Below are positions 1-6,849 of a stretch of DNA of 17,540 nucleotides, one piece after another. The notes beneath the pieces are model-generated. The model was not told the DNA's origin, ran no database searches, and was given only the letters and a program-made list of their open reading frames with translations. How positions within the stretch are numbered: position 1 is the first letter of the stretch; the number at the start of each line of letters is the position of its first letter. Source of the stretch: Spirochaetales bacterium (lineage in GTDB: Bacteria; Desulfobacterota_D; UBA1144). The stretch lies in NCBI GenBank assembly GCA_002730475.1, contig PCAG01000012.1, forward strand, positions 1-17,540. The letters run 5' to 3'. Made by a program: the position numbers and the translations under genes.

Positions 1-1003
1 ACAGAGCTTCATGGTTTCGAGGTGGTACAACTATTCCAGAGTCTCCGACAAGCCAGGCTGAATCACCCACATCAGTGACAACACATGGTATTCCACAAGA
101 CATCGCTTCACCAATGACGTTTGGAAACGCTTCTGCTACGGAAGAACAAGTGGCAATATCCAACGCAGCTGTAATCCTTGGGATATCCTGACGTTCTCCA
201 AGCAAAAAAATATTCTCGCTAATCCCAAGCTTCTCTATTAGTTGTATTAAATGCCGATTTTGCCAATCGACCCCTGGTCCAGCTAATAAGAAAATAGTAT
301 CTCGTTTGTAATTTAGAAGCTTTGCACCAGCTTTAAGGAAGCAGCTATGATCTTTTAATGGATCGAAACGGCCCATAAGCCCTATGAGCATGGCCTCTTC
401 AGGTATGTTTAGTTCCAAACGAACACTGTTACGCTCTTCTTCTGACGGTAAAAATACTTTCGTATCAAAACCATTTGGGATAATACAGCTTTTGTCTCTT
501 CGGTACCCCATTCTAATATGATCATTGGCGGCTGCTTTTGAGTTAAAGATAATCTTTCGTGGCAAAAATGACAATAATGAAAGAAGCTTTATAATAAATA
601 GAGTAGACCCCTTTGTTTCGGCTTTTGGAAGAGCCGTATAGCGTATGTTCCATAAAGCCGGCAATCTATATGGCAGAAAAGCAGACACTAATGTGGCGAC
701 GAGATTGCCGTGGACTAGCCAGCCTTGAATCAAATCAGGATTTATTTGTCGTAATATATTTAATGATTTTATAAGCACTGAAACTTTCAAAACCCCTCCC
801 ATACCTCCGATATTATAGACGCTTATATTTTTAGATTCAAAGTCTTTACTCAATCTCCCCGTCTCTTTCAATGTAAAAACAATGTTCTCAAATCGATCTT
901 TTCTCATACGCGTCAACAACTTGTAAAGCATCATTTCAGTTCCGCCTACATTAAGAGCGGTTACAATATGGACAATTTTTATTTTTTCTTTTCTTGGCAA
1001 CAA
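1..1003 (-). CDS. GT4-family glycosyltransferase, 3' end beyond window
   Basis: Reading the minus strand from about 1003 down to base 1 gives an uninterrupted frame of about 334 codons that runs off the window. The N-terminus carries the GT4 signature VHIVTALNVGGTE, where the glycine-rich loop normally follows the first strand. The C-terminal part has IIPNGFDTKVF, then LIGLMGRFDPLKDH, and the nucleotide-sugar-binding segment EAFPNVIGEAMSCGIPC followed by VTDVGDSAWLVG. These are typical of retaining glycosyltransferases that add a sugar to a lipid-linked repeat unit on the cytoplasmic face of the membrane. No ATG lies between the in-frame stop upstream and this start. The likely start is one of two adjacent TTG codons (1001-1003 or 998-1000), without a good ribosome binding site. 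It follows the polymerase gene by about 85 bases and is probably co-transcribed with it. Donor and acceptor sugars cannot be told from sequence. Confidence 0.9.
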   Translation of the reverse strand, partial: MLPRKEKIKIVHIVTALNVGGTEMMLYKLLTRMRKDRFENIVFTLKETGRLSKDFESKNISVYNIGGMGGVLKVSVLIKSLNILRQINPDLIQGWLVHGNLVATLVSAFLPYRLPALWNIRYTALPKAETKGSTLFIIKLLSLLSFLPRKIIFNSKAAANDHIRMGYRRDKSCIIPNGFDTKVFLPSEEERNSVRLELNIPEEAMLIGLMGRFDPLKDHSCFLKAGAKLLNYKRDTIFLLAGPGVDWQNRHLIQLIEKLGISENIFLLGERQDIPRITAALDIATCSSVAEAFPNVIGEAMSCGIPCVVTDVGDSAWLVGDSGIVVPPRNHEAL

Positions 1004-1046
1004 TAGCGTGTCTTTTATTTCTATAGCAACATCTTTATTAAGAAAC

Positions 1047-1081
1047 CTAATCGGGACCCATTATTTACAAAACTCGATTAG
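1047..1081. repeat. Dyad between polymerase and glycosyltransferase genes
   Basis: CTAATCG (1047-1053) and CGATTAG (1075-1081) form a 7-base inverted repeat with a 21-base loop. It fills most of the short gap before the TTG-started glycosyltransferase. It has no U-tract, so it is not a convincing terminator, and it may be chance. Confidence 0.25.
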
Positions 1082-1087
1082 AGGTCT

Positions 1088-2362
1088 TCAACTCATGTGT
1101 CGCGCCTGCTCATTTTTTTCACAACTAACTTTTCCACGCGCAAACATCCTAAAGTGTAATCTCTGCATAAATAGAATCAAGCCTGGGGCTCCAAGTAAAA
1201 CAATAACACTATACCCTGGTACATGGTGCCGTATTGCCGTTCCCCAATTAAGGGTTCCCAGCGCCCACATAAGTTCTATACCCAAAACAACTATAAGTAA
1301 AAAGCTGTAATGGCTTCGTACTTCAGCTGAAGACCTACGCCATGAATATACGGCAAAAAACAAAAGAACAAAACGCAGCATTGATTCAAGCAAGACATGG
1401 ATATCCTTAACATTTCCAACCTGCCATGGGAAAGGAGCAAACATGTATTGGGCGAATATCATAGGAATTGTTTTAACAAGTCCAAGCACAGACGACGTAT
1501 CCAGCATAACACCGTAACTCGTCCTGCTATTAATAGTTACTGCAAGTTTACGAAAGTTTTCTACTTTCTCCAATGCTTCTCCAACAGTCAGATACCATCC
1601 AATCTTTTGTATCAATATTATTACACAGGCAAAAAGTAATCCTACAAACAAAAACCTTACATGCCGTGCCCAACGAAAGTCCTTTTTACGGCTAAAAATC
1701 CCCCAATAAATACCAGTTAGAATCAAATACATTGCATACACCCTTAAACCATTATGCAGTAATGCCATACTGAAAGCAGAAATCAGCATAAACATAAATG
1801 TGAATATTAGTATACCCGGCCGTTTTCTCAGTCTTACTACCCAGTATATGGACAACAAAAAAAACAACGCCTGCCATGATTCGCGTAACGTAACTGATCT
1901 AAAAATCACCGCTGAAGGCAGCAAACCAAATAAAAGTACGATCCCAATACGAAAACGCCCCAGATCTAAAAGATATACCAATTTAACCAACACCACACAT
2001 GACAATGTAAAAGCTAGAACCGACAGCTCCCCACCAAAAAAAAGTGATGTGCCAAAGGCACGGTAAAAGGACCCCAAAAATTGAGTATAAATAACCATTC
2101 CAGTACCATTAGTCCACTCTGGCACAGGCAATGTAGCCAACGCTGCCCCTCTAAAATGAAACGAAGCCGCATCCGCTTCTGCACCGACAACAGTGCCTAC
2201 ATAAGCATTCAAAAACGCCACCGCATGATGCAATATTATGCAAAACCAGATTGCCTGAACTACTTTTCTGTCACTGCGCACATGCTTCCACATAAGTACT
2301 ATGCTGAAATTGAAGAGTGCTAACAACCAACCAGCCCAATCTTCCATAATTAAAAAGTTCAA
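1088..2362 (-). CDS. wzy: Probable O-antigen/polysaccharide polymerase (Wzy-type)
   Basis: A 424-residue, highly hydrophobic protein with roughly ten to twelve predicted membrane-spanning stretches. That length and topology fit Wzy-type polymerases, which join undecaprenyl-linked repeat units in the periplasm. Arg-containing loops are visible: VTLRESWQALFF near residue 160 and, near residues 369-380, a segment reading NWGTAIRHHVPGY. A motif of this kind close to the C-terminus is common in polysaccharide polymerases, and Wzy function usually depends on periplasmic arginines. Wzy proteins diverge strongly, so the call rests on topology, these loops and a neighbourhood with a Wzx flippase. The start taken is TTG at 2360-2362. 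An AGGGAGGTG stretch lies upstream at about 2373-2382, with long spacing. An ATG at 2345-2347 would shorten the protein by five residues but has no ribosome binding site. Confidence 0.75.
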   Translation of the reverse strand: MNFLIMEDWAGWLLALFNFSIVLMWKHVRSDRKVVQAIWFCIILHHAVAFLNAYVGTVVGAEADAASFHFRGAALATLPVPEWTNGTGMVIYTQFLGSFYRAFGTSLFFGGELSVLAFTLSCVVLVKLVYLLDLGRFRIGIVLLFGLLPSAVIFRSVTLRESWQALFFLLSIYWVVRLRKRPGILIFTFMFMLISAFSMALLHNGLRVYAMYLILTGIYWGIFSRKKDFRWARHVRFLFVGLLFACVIILIQKIGWYLTVGEALEKVENFRKLAVTINSRTSYGVMLDTSSVLGLVKTIPMIFAQYMFAPFPWQVGNVKDIHVLLESMLRFVLLFFAVYSWRRSSAEVRSHYSFLLIVVLGIELMWALGTLNWGTAIRHHVPGYSVIVLLGAPGLILFMQRLHFRMFARGKVSCEKNEQARHMS

Positions 2363-2405
2363 ATCTACTGAAACACCTCCCTAATCGCTATGTAGTAGTG
2401 CTAGA

Positions 2406-2419
2406 CTCGCCCCGGCGAG
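2406..2419. repeat. GC-rich dyad upstream of polymerase gene
   Basis: CTCGC (2406-2410) and GCGAG (2415-2419) flank the loop CCCG, giving a compact GC-rich hairpin in otherwise AT-rich DNA. It lies about 25 bases upstream of the AGGGAGGTG stretch of the polymerase gene. No U-tract follows on either strand, so an attenuator or mRNA structure is more likely than a terminator. Confidence 0.4.
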
Positions 2420-2460
2420 CGACCTTCAATGCTTCCTGCCCTTTTTACTCGTTTCCAAAA

Positions 2461-2484
2461 CCTTGCAACAAGTTACTTGTAAGG
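2461..2484. repeat. Imperfect dyad in the gap
   Basis: ACAAGT (2468-2473) and ACTTGT (2475-2480) are separated by one base. They are flanked by CCTT (2461-2464) and AAGG (2481-2484), which extend the dyad past a three-base bulge. Confidence 0.35.
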
Positions 2485-2503
2485 GCTACACTAGATAATG
2501 AAA

Positions 2504-2529
2504 ATGATTTAGGGCATCACCTAAATCAT
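2504..2529 (-). terminator. 10-bp perfect hairpin, possible terminator or attenuator
   Basis: ATGATTTAGG (2504-2513) and CCTAAATCAT (2520-2529) are perfect inverted repeats with a six-base loop. Read on the minus strand the stem is followed by TTTCATTATC, a partly U-rich tail. This allows a weak intrinsic terminator or attenuator between the glycosyltransferase at 3110-4066 and the polymerase gene. The stem is AT-rich, which lowers confidence. Confidence 0.4.
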
Positions 2530-2557
2530 AGGTATCTTTTTACTTAATACATGACTT

Positions 2558-2572
2558 TGTTCTTTTTGAACA
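2558..2572. repeat. Short dyad TGTTC-N5-GAACA
   Basis: TGTTC (2558-2562) and GAACA (2568-2572) flank five T residues on the plus strand. The layout resembles an operator half-site pair, but no matching repressor is in the window. Confidence 0.25.
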
Positions 2573-2660
2573 TAAAAAACACCAATACTGTAACTGTTCG
2601 CTGATGATGATTTCCATGAATGGATATTTTAACTCATTGATTTATTTTTGTGAAAAGTGC

Positions 2661-2675
2661 TGCTCGATTCGAGCA
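2661..2675. repeat. Palindrome TGCTCGATTCGAGCA
   Basis: Seven-base arms TGCTCGA and TCGAGCA flank one base. This could be a protein-binding dyad or a small hairpin in a leader RNA. No function can be assigned. Confidence 0.35.
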
Positions 2676-2831
2676 AGAAACTTCTTTAGACTTTTTAAGC
2701 TACATCCTGTGTGCAATTATGCAGCCTGACTTTAAGGATGTATCTATAACGGTAAGATGTAATAAATAAAAGTCTCGTATCAACGTGATAAAACCAGAAA
2801 TCCAACAGAATATAAAAAGAAAACCTTACCT

Positions 2832-3050
2832 CTAGTTCACTTTCTGAGCAAAATAGTACCGCTTCGAAGCCAGTAAAAACGGAATCGTTGTTTTACTGTT
2901 AGCTAACCACGCTTTCAACGCCCAACGTATGAATTGACGAACAGTAGCTAGCCGAATCTCTCGCACGATACTTCCACCAAGCTTGTTCAGATCAATAAAG
3001 AACGTACCGCCACTCCATCGAAAGCAAACTGCTGCCCAGATATAAAACAT
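2832..3050 (-). CDS. Doubtful small ORF or gene remnant, unrecognised
   Basis: A 72-codon frame with an ATG at 3048-3050 and no ribosome binding site. The product has an aromatic N-terminus and then a basic, amphipathic stretch (residues about 30-60, including VREIRLATVRQFIRWALKAW), ending in ASKRYYFAQKVN. I do not recognise the family. It begins 60 bases downstream of the preceding glycosyltransferase gene and stops where the dyad-rich gap begins. The basic helical part looks more like the C-terminus of a lost enzyme than a random frame, but chance cannot be excluded. It could equally be non-coding sequence between two operon genes. Confidence 0.25.
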   Translation of the reverse strand: MFYIWAAVCFRWSGGTFFIDLNKLGGSIVREIRLATVRQFIRWALKAWLANSKTTIPFLLASKRYYFAQKVN

Positions 3051-3109
3051 TGAAGTATTTTATTGAATTGGAGAGTGTCTTTTGTAAGTACTGGATTTTT
3101 TACATTTCC

Positions 3110-4066
3110 TTACGTAATGCCGCCAACAGCAAGATACCTGTCAGTCACTTCTGTAATAGCCGGAATGTGTATTTTCTGCTGACGTATTTGATACTCGCCG
3201 GCCAATTGATCAATCATCTCCGGAATTTCTTCCTTCTTATCAAAACAGAATCCTGCTTCTCCAACAATTTCAGGGTGCCCTCCGCTGTTTGTACAAATTG
3301 CAGGCAGCCCACAGCCAAGCCCCTCAATTAGGGCGTTTGAACAGGGGTCTTTAATGCTTGCAGTTACATATATATCATGCTCTCTCAAGGCATCAGCCAG
3401 TTCCAGCGAAGGTAACGGCGGGACCTTTTTAATATTTCGAAATTCACAGTTAATTCGGCCGATAAACGTAAACTCAAGACGGCCCCAATCTAAATTTCGA
3501 TCCAGCCATTTATATGTTTCAACTCCTTTATTGGGGTTATCTGACCAACTTGTTGCAACAAGTCTTATTTTGCTACCCTGAGAAAACTTTCTCTTTGACG
3601 GGTAAAATATTTCAGAATCAACGGCATTCATGATGATTACCGGTGAGACAAAATCCAGACCCATTTTCTCATATGCTTCCAGGCTGTAATGTGACTGAAA
3701 AACTGTGATGTCAGCATACTTCCTGTTTAATTCTGCCGTAAGTCTATCTATGGATGTATCAGCCTCTCTCCGGTAGACTGAAACAGGCCCGTCCACACGA
3801 TGAACAACGCAGCATTTCGAGTGACGCATTGCCTTGACTGCAGCTTCTTCAAACACAAATGCATTAAGAACAGCCATTTGGGTTCTTGATCCAATAATAT
3901 TCTGGCCTACAGAAAAATCCCTTCGCAACAACTCATTTCTCATAGCTAGAAAAAATTGATTTGATCCTCCGTAAGGTGGTTTATGAAATCGATGAAATAA
4001 GGAAATTTCACACCGGCTTATTCTGGAAAAACATTTTGCAGTAAAAAATTTTATATACCTAAGCAT
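3110..4066 (-). CDS. GT4-family glycosyltransferase
   Basis: A 318-residue glycosyltransferase of GT-B fold, a little shorter than the usual 350-400. The N-terminal domain has the segment FHKPPYGGSNQFF (residues 27-39), a glycine-rich substrate loop, and HRVDGPVSVYRR (89-100), often seen in this group. The linker carries NAVDSEIFYPSKRKF (147-161). The C-terminal domain has ATSWSDNPNKG (171-181), then DIYVTASIKDPCSNALIEGL (231-250) and GLPAICTNSGGHPEIVG (253-269), which form the nucleotide-sugar site. It should add one sugar of the repeat unit in the cytoplasm. The ATG at 4064-4066 overlaps the end of the preceding small ORF by 16 bases, which suggests translational coupling. No strong ribosome binding site is visible. 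The specific sugar is unknown. Confidence 0.9.
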   Translation of the reverse strand: MLRYIKFFTAKCFSRISRCEISLFHRFHKPPYGGSNQFFLAMRNELLRRDFSVGQNIIGSRTQMAVLNAFVFEEAAVKAMRHSKCCVVHRVDGPVSVYRREADTSIDRLTAELNRKYADITVFQSHYSLEAYEKMGLDFVSPVIIMNAVDSEIFYPSKRKFSQGSKIRLVATSWSDNPNKGVETYKWLDRNLDWGRLEFTFIGRINCEFRNIKKVPPLPSLELADALREHDIYVTASIKDPCSNALIEGLGCGLPAICTNSGGHPEIVGEAGFCFDKKEEIPEMIDQLAGEYQIRQQKIHIPAITEVTDRYLAVGGIT

Positions 4067-4239
4067 TGCTTAAATACATTCATATATTTTTGGGCAACAA
4101 CAGGTGAAGGAACAAATTCTTTTGGACATGCCCCATTAACCATGATATTTTGTTTGTGAGCTTCATCAGCACTCTCCTTGGCGTTTTTTTGATGGTACAA
4201 AATAATACCAAGAAATGCCGTAAATCTCAATTTTTTCAT
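4051..4239 (-). pseudogene. Small ORF, probable C-terminal remnant of a lost gene
   Basis: Between the RmlD-type gene and the next glycosyltransferase lies a frame of 62 codons from an ATG at 4237-4239 (MKKLRFTAFLGIILYHQKNA at its start). The same frame stays open upstream into the RmlD gene. The end, PSPVVAQKYMNVFKQCLGI, reads like the final helix of a GT4 glycosyltransferase, where a VA-x-x-Y helix closes the protein. There is no ribosome binding site. The most likely reading is the tail of a deleted glycosyltransferase fused in by a past rearrangement. A genuine small protein translationally coupled to the next gene is the alternative. The 16-base overlap with the following start fits either. 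Confidence 0.4.
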
Positions 4240-4262
4240 TGTGTTATCAAGATAAAAATCAT

Positions 4263-5135
4263 TTACAATTTTGCAAGAGGCTCTAATGAAAGATATTTTT
4301 TTAGTCCATCTTCCCAATGAGGCATGATGTCAAGATTTGCTGCTTGGAGGCCATAGTTTTCTAAAATCGAGTAACTTGGGCGGGGAACTTTGGCAGGAAA
4401 CTCTCCTGGCATAGCTCTTGATAGCAATATTTTTTTACCAGTAAGGGCGAAAATTTTCTTAGCAAAATTGTGCCAGGAGCACCCCCCTTGGGCAGTAGCA
4501 TGATAAGTGCCGTAGTTGGTGTTATTTGACATGTGAACAATCTGTTTCGCAACATCTTCTGTAAAAGTAGGAGAAACGAACTCAGTGTCGACCACGCGCA
4601 CTTCATCCCTCTCATCAGCCAATTTTAACATTAAAGAGACGAAATTTAATCCTCCTTTTGCCCGACAGAGGTTGTGACCATATAAGCCAGACACCCGAAA
4701 AATGTAATATTTTTTCATGGAGCTCTTGATGAAATATTCGCCTGCAAGCTTTGTGTTTCCGTAAACGTTAAGCGGTTGCGGGAGATCTGTTTCAATATAT
4801 GGTTCCTGTTTTGTTCCATCAAAAATATAATCTGTACTTACATGTAACAAAGTTGCAGCTATATCCTGTGAGGCTAATGCGAGATTTCTTGCTCCTATGC
4901 CATTTACGGCAAAAGCTGCCGCCGGGTTTTCCTCGCAGGCTTCAACGTTGTGCATGGCAGCTGTGTTAATAACCATGGCTGGCATCAAACTTTGCAGTGT
5001 TCGTTGAACTTTTGAAAAGTCAACAATGTCAAAATCACAATGATTAATTTCAGTGACTTGATCGCCATTGTTTCTAAATGCATCACAAATGTCGATCCCA
5101 AGTTGCCCATTTGCCCCGGTTACAGCTACTTTCAT
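4263..5135 (-). CDS. RmlD-type NDP-4-keto-sugar reductase
   Basis: A 290-residue extended short-chain dehydrogenase of the dTDP-4-dehydrorhamnose reductase family, of normal length. The NAD(P)-binding glycine loop is TGANGQLG (residues 6-13). NTAAMHNVEACEENP (57-71) matches the RmlD pattern around the substrate pocket. The serine-threonine of STDYIFDG (100-107) and the YGNTK (125-129) supply the catalytic Ser/Thr-Tyr-Lys set. The likely reaction is NAD(P)H-dependent reduction of the 4-keto group of an NDP-deoxyhexose. It may finish the pathway begun by the RmlC-like epimerase about 1.7 kb upstream. The family also contains reductases making 6-deoxytalose-type and other sugars, so rhamnose is not proven. 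The ATG at 5133-5135 has only a weak ribosome binding site. The TAA at 4263-4265 ends the gene. Confidence 0.85.
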   Translation of the reverse strand: MKVAVTGANGQLGIDICDAFRNNGDQVTEINHCDFDIVDFSKVQRTLQSLMPAMVINTAAMHNVEACEENPAAAFAVNGIGARNLALASQDIAATLLHVSTDYIFDGTKQEPYIETDLPQPLNVYGNTKLAGEYFIKSSMKKYYIFRVSGLYGHNLCRAKGGLNFVSLMLKLADERDEVRVVDTEFVSPTFTEDVAKQIVHMSNNTNYGTYHATAQGGCSWHNFAKKIFALTGKKILLSRAMPGEFPAKVPRPSYSILENYGLQAANLDIMPHWEDGLKKYLSLEPLAKL

Positions 5136-5182
5136 AACTTATCTGCCGTCAAAAATAAGAAATTTAGCGTTTATTAATGGTC

Positions 5183-5207
5183 ATAGGATGTCCTGTTACT
5201 ATCCTAT
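5183..5207. repeat. Hairpin in gap before RmlD-type gene
   Basis: ATAGGAT (5183-5189) and ATCCTAT (5201-5207) are perfect seven-base inverted repeats with an 11-base loop. They lie in the 88-base gap between the epimerase stop and the RmlD start. This may be an mRNA structure controlling relative expression. No U-tract follows on the minus strand. Confidence 0.35.
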
Positions 5208-5223
5208 AATCACCAGTTTAGAG

Positions 5224-6183
5224 TTATTCATGGTTCATGGCCTTGAATGTGCGGATATTATAGTACTGCTGATTATCAAAATCCTTGAATTCATTGAGGT
5301 TGTCAGCCAAGCATTGAACTGTATCAATGATAGAGTATCTTGGTCTGAAACTGATTACTTCATTGGCCTTTTTTATACTTACTTTGTAATTGCGAAAATC
5401 TTGAATATGCTTAATTACCACTTTTGTGGGCACATCTAAAAACTTTTTTAAACCTTCTTGGACCGAATCTCCGATTTCAGCTAATGTATAATTGCCTGAA
5501 GTAACATTAAATATTCCAGAAATGTCCTGATGGGCTTCAATCGACCTTACATATGCGGAAACTGCATCCCTAATATCTAAGATTGGACGCCATATAGCTG
5601 GGTGGTTAACTGTTATAACACGATCTGCCATGCCAAACTTAAACATTGTATTAACGACTAAATCGAGGCGCATTCTTGGACTATACCCACATACTGTCCC
5701 TTGTCGAAGAGAAATGACAGAGAATTTGTCATCTTGCTGTTTCATGGCACCAAACTCTCCTTGCAATTTAGAAATACCATAAGGGTAGTTCGAAATAGTA
5801 GGTCTAGTTTCGTCGAAAAGTTTGTCAACGGTATAACCATAGACTGAGCATGAACTACCGTAAATAAACCTCCTAACACCTGCTCTTTTTGCAATGTAGG
5901 CTAGGTAGGATGGTGATGAGGCATTGTCTATGAAGTTTTGAGCCGGCGAGAATTCTGCCATTGGATCATTTGACAGGCCTGCCAAGAATATAACTTGGTC
6001 ATAGCCTCTTAGGTCGTCATCATTGACATCAAAGATATTCTTTTTTATGACGTTGGCTTGTTTGGGTAAATGGTTGCCGAACCAAAGAAGATCCAGAATG
6101 TCTACATCGTAACCCCGACCTAATAATTTTGGTGTGAGCATCGATCCAATATATCCGGCCCCCCCAGCGATAAGTATTTTCAT
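5224..6183 (-). CDS. NAD-dependent sugar epimerase/dehydratase (extended SDR)
   Basis: A 319-residue extended SDR protein. GGAGYIGS (residues 7-14) is the NAD-binding loop, FLAGLSNDPMAEF (66-78) follows the fourth strand, SSCSVYG (110-116) carries the catalytic serine and YGISK (135-139) the Tyr-Lys pair. HPAIWRPILDIRDAVSAY lies in the C-terminal substrate domain. Family members epimerise, dehydrate or reduce nucleotide sugars in the cytoplasm. The exact reaction cannot be read from the motifs. It sits directly before the RmlD-type reductase, so the two probably act on the same NDP-sugar. The ATG at 6181-6183 has a good ribosome binding site, AAGGA at 6190-6194. It is the first sugar gene downstream of the DUF6788 insert and its promoter, and may be transcribed from that promoter. 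Confidence 0.9.
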   Translation of the reverse strand: MKILIAGGAGYIGSMLTPKLLGRGYDVDILDLLWFGNHLPKQANVIKKNIFDVNDDDLRGYDQVIFLAGLSNDPMAEFSPAQNFIDNASSPSYLAYIAKRAGVRRFIYGSSCSVYGYTVDKLFDETRPTISNYPYGISKLQGEFGAMKQQDDKFSVISLRQGTVCGYSPRMRLDLVVNTMFKFGMADRVITVNHPAIWRPILDIRDAVSAYVRSIEAHQDISGIFNVTSGNYTLAEIGDSVQEGLKKFLDVPTKVVIKHIQDFRNYKVSIKKANEVISFRPRYSIIDTVQCLADNLNEFKDFDNQQYYNIRTFKAMNHE

Positions 6184-6223
6184 TGCTTTTCCTTATTGGT
6201 CTGTTGTTTTGTCAAAAAGGCAC

Positions 6224-6239
6224 TCGGGAAAAGTCCCGA
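6224..6239 (-). terminator. Hairpin downstream of DUF6788 gene, weak terminator
   Basis: TCGGGA (6224-6229) and TCCCGA (6234-6239) form a six-base stem with an AAAG loop. On the minus strand it is followed four bases later by CCTTTTTG. This is a possible weak intrinsic terminator for the DUF6788 transcript, about 40 bases before the epimerase start. If it works only partly, read-through into the epimerase is expected. Confidence 0.4.
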
Positions 6240-6247
6240 CTAGTCTA

Positions 6248-6329
6248 GTTTAACCTACATTCCGCAGGTTCAGGATAGCTAATTGAGTAATTTAATGCAT
6301 TATATTACAACAAGTTAACTTTCCGCAAG
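6248..6329. repeat. Paired repeat and palindrome, possible insertion-element end
   Basis: Two related sequences lie about 60 bases apart in the same orientation: GTTTAACCTACATTCCGCAGG (6248-6268), minus its last base about 20 long, and GTTAACTTTCCGCAAG (6314-6329). They share GTT(T)AAC and a TTCCGCA core. The first is also palindromic: AACCT (6252-6256) and AGGTT (6266-6270). They lie just beyond the stop of the DUF6788 gene. This fits the terminal region of an insertion element. No matching copy was seen upstream of the gene. Confidence 0.4.
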
Positions 6330-6339
6330 ATTTTCTTTA

Positions 6340-6720
6340 TCACTCATATTTTATAGTTCTTAATTTTATCAAAGTCTTTATTGTTTCCCTCTCATCTTCA
6401 TTTAGTTTTATTAAATCACTCAGAGCCTTCTTACTCTTTTTGTAATTACCAGATAGAATTTTCACCCACTCTCTGTCAGCAACTCTAACAACCTTATTCT
6501 TTAACCTACCATCTATCCATCGAGAGATCCTTGTAACAAGATGAATGGGTTCTTTTTCACAATGACAACCTTGACGACCACATCGAATTAAAGAGTCTCT
6601 TAGGCTACCTTCAACAAGTTTGCAATCGTTTAAAAGAAACCGGATAAGGCGTCCTCGCTCTTTTTCAATTTCAACGAGTTTCTCCTTATTCTTTTTAATT
6701 ATTTTTGTTGACATCTGCAT
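6340..6720 (-). CDS. DUF6788 family protein, probable insertion-element passenger
   Basis: A 126-residue protein that begins with a basic, coiled-coil-like helix (residues 5-30). The core GSLRDSLIRCGRQGCHCEKE (38-57) has the Cys-Gly-x-x-Gly-Cys-x-Cys cluster of DUF6788 proteins, likely a zinc-binding or nucleic-acid-contact knuckle. RISRWIDGRLKNKVVRVADR follows, and the C-terminus is a second helical region. From memory, genes of this family often sit next to transposases of insertion elements. No transposase is present here, so the gene looks like an orphan left by an element. It has its own promoter at 6741-6769. The start is the codon at 6718-6720, with a second ATG two codons later; neither has a strong ribosome binding site. 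It separates the RmlC-like gene from the epimerase and has no apparent role in sugar synthesis. Confidence 0.7.
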   Translation of the reverse strand: MQMSTKIIKKNKEKLVEIEKERGRLIRFLLNDCKLVEGSLRDSLIRCGRQGCHCEKEPIHLVTRISRWIDGRLKNKVVRVADREWVKILSGNYKKSKKALSDLIKLNEDERETIKTLIKLRTIKYE

Positions 6721-6740
6721 CTTATGTTATATATATTTAC

Positions 6741-6769
6741 ACTATAACACAATATGCATTGGTTGTCAA
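6741..6769 (-). promoter_or_regulatory. Near-consensus sigma70-type promoter
   Basis: On the minus strand, TTGACA (6764-6769) is followed after exactly 17 bases by TATAGT (6741-6746). The -35 box is perfect and the -10 box differs from consensus at one position. Transcription should start near 6734 and run into the DUF6788 gene, whose start is about 15 bases further on. It is the best promoter match in the window and may also drive the downstream epimerase and RmlD-type genes. Confidence 0.75.
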
Positions 6770-6849
6770 GATGATAATTCAAAAAGAAATAAGAAAAGAC
6801 GTAGTTCTTAGACGAAACGTAATTGGAGTTCATTCTATAATTCAGTTCT

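Larger units (their letters stand above)
2363..2831. other. Gap without a convincing gene, rich in dyads
   Basis: About 470 bases upstream of the polymerase gene hold no convincing reading frame on either strand. They do hold a cluster of inverted repeats, listed separately: 2406-2419, 2461-2484, 2504-2529, 2558-2572, 2661-2675, and a looser pair TACATCC (2701-2707) / GGATGTA (2736-2742). The stretch could be an untranslated leader of the polymerase mRNA, a decayed mobile element or an old gene remnant. Nothing seen decides between these. Confidence 0.5.

Noticed and set aside
1397..1639. Plus-strand frames opposite the polymerase gene
   Set aside because: They lie within a long hydrophobic minus-strand gene and show no family features or ribosome binding sites.
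2363..2831. CRISPR array in the repeat-rich gap
   Set aside because: The repeats are unrelated palindromes of different sequence, not regularly spaced direct repeats.
4361..4615. Minus-strand frame of 84 codons inside the RmlD-type gene
   Set aside because: It lies entirely inside a clear SDR gene in another frame.
6210..6215. TTGACA on the minus strand before the epimerase gene
   Set aside because: No -10-like box lies 16 to 18 bases downstream, and the AAGGA ribosome binding site sits there instead.
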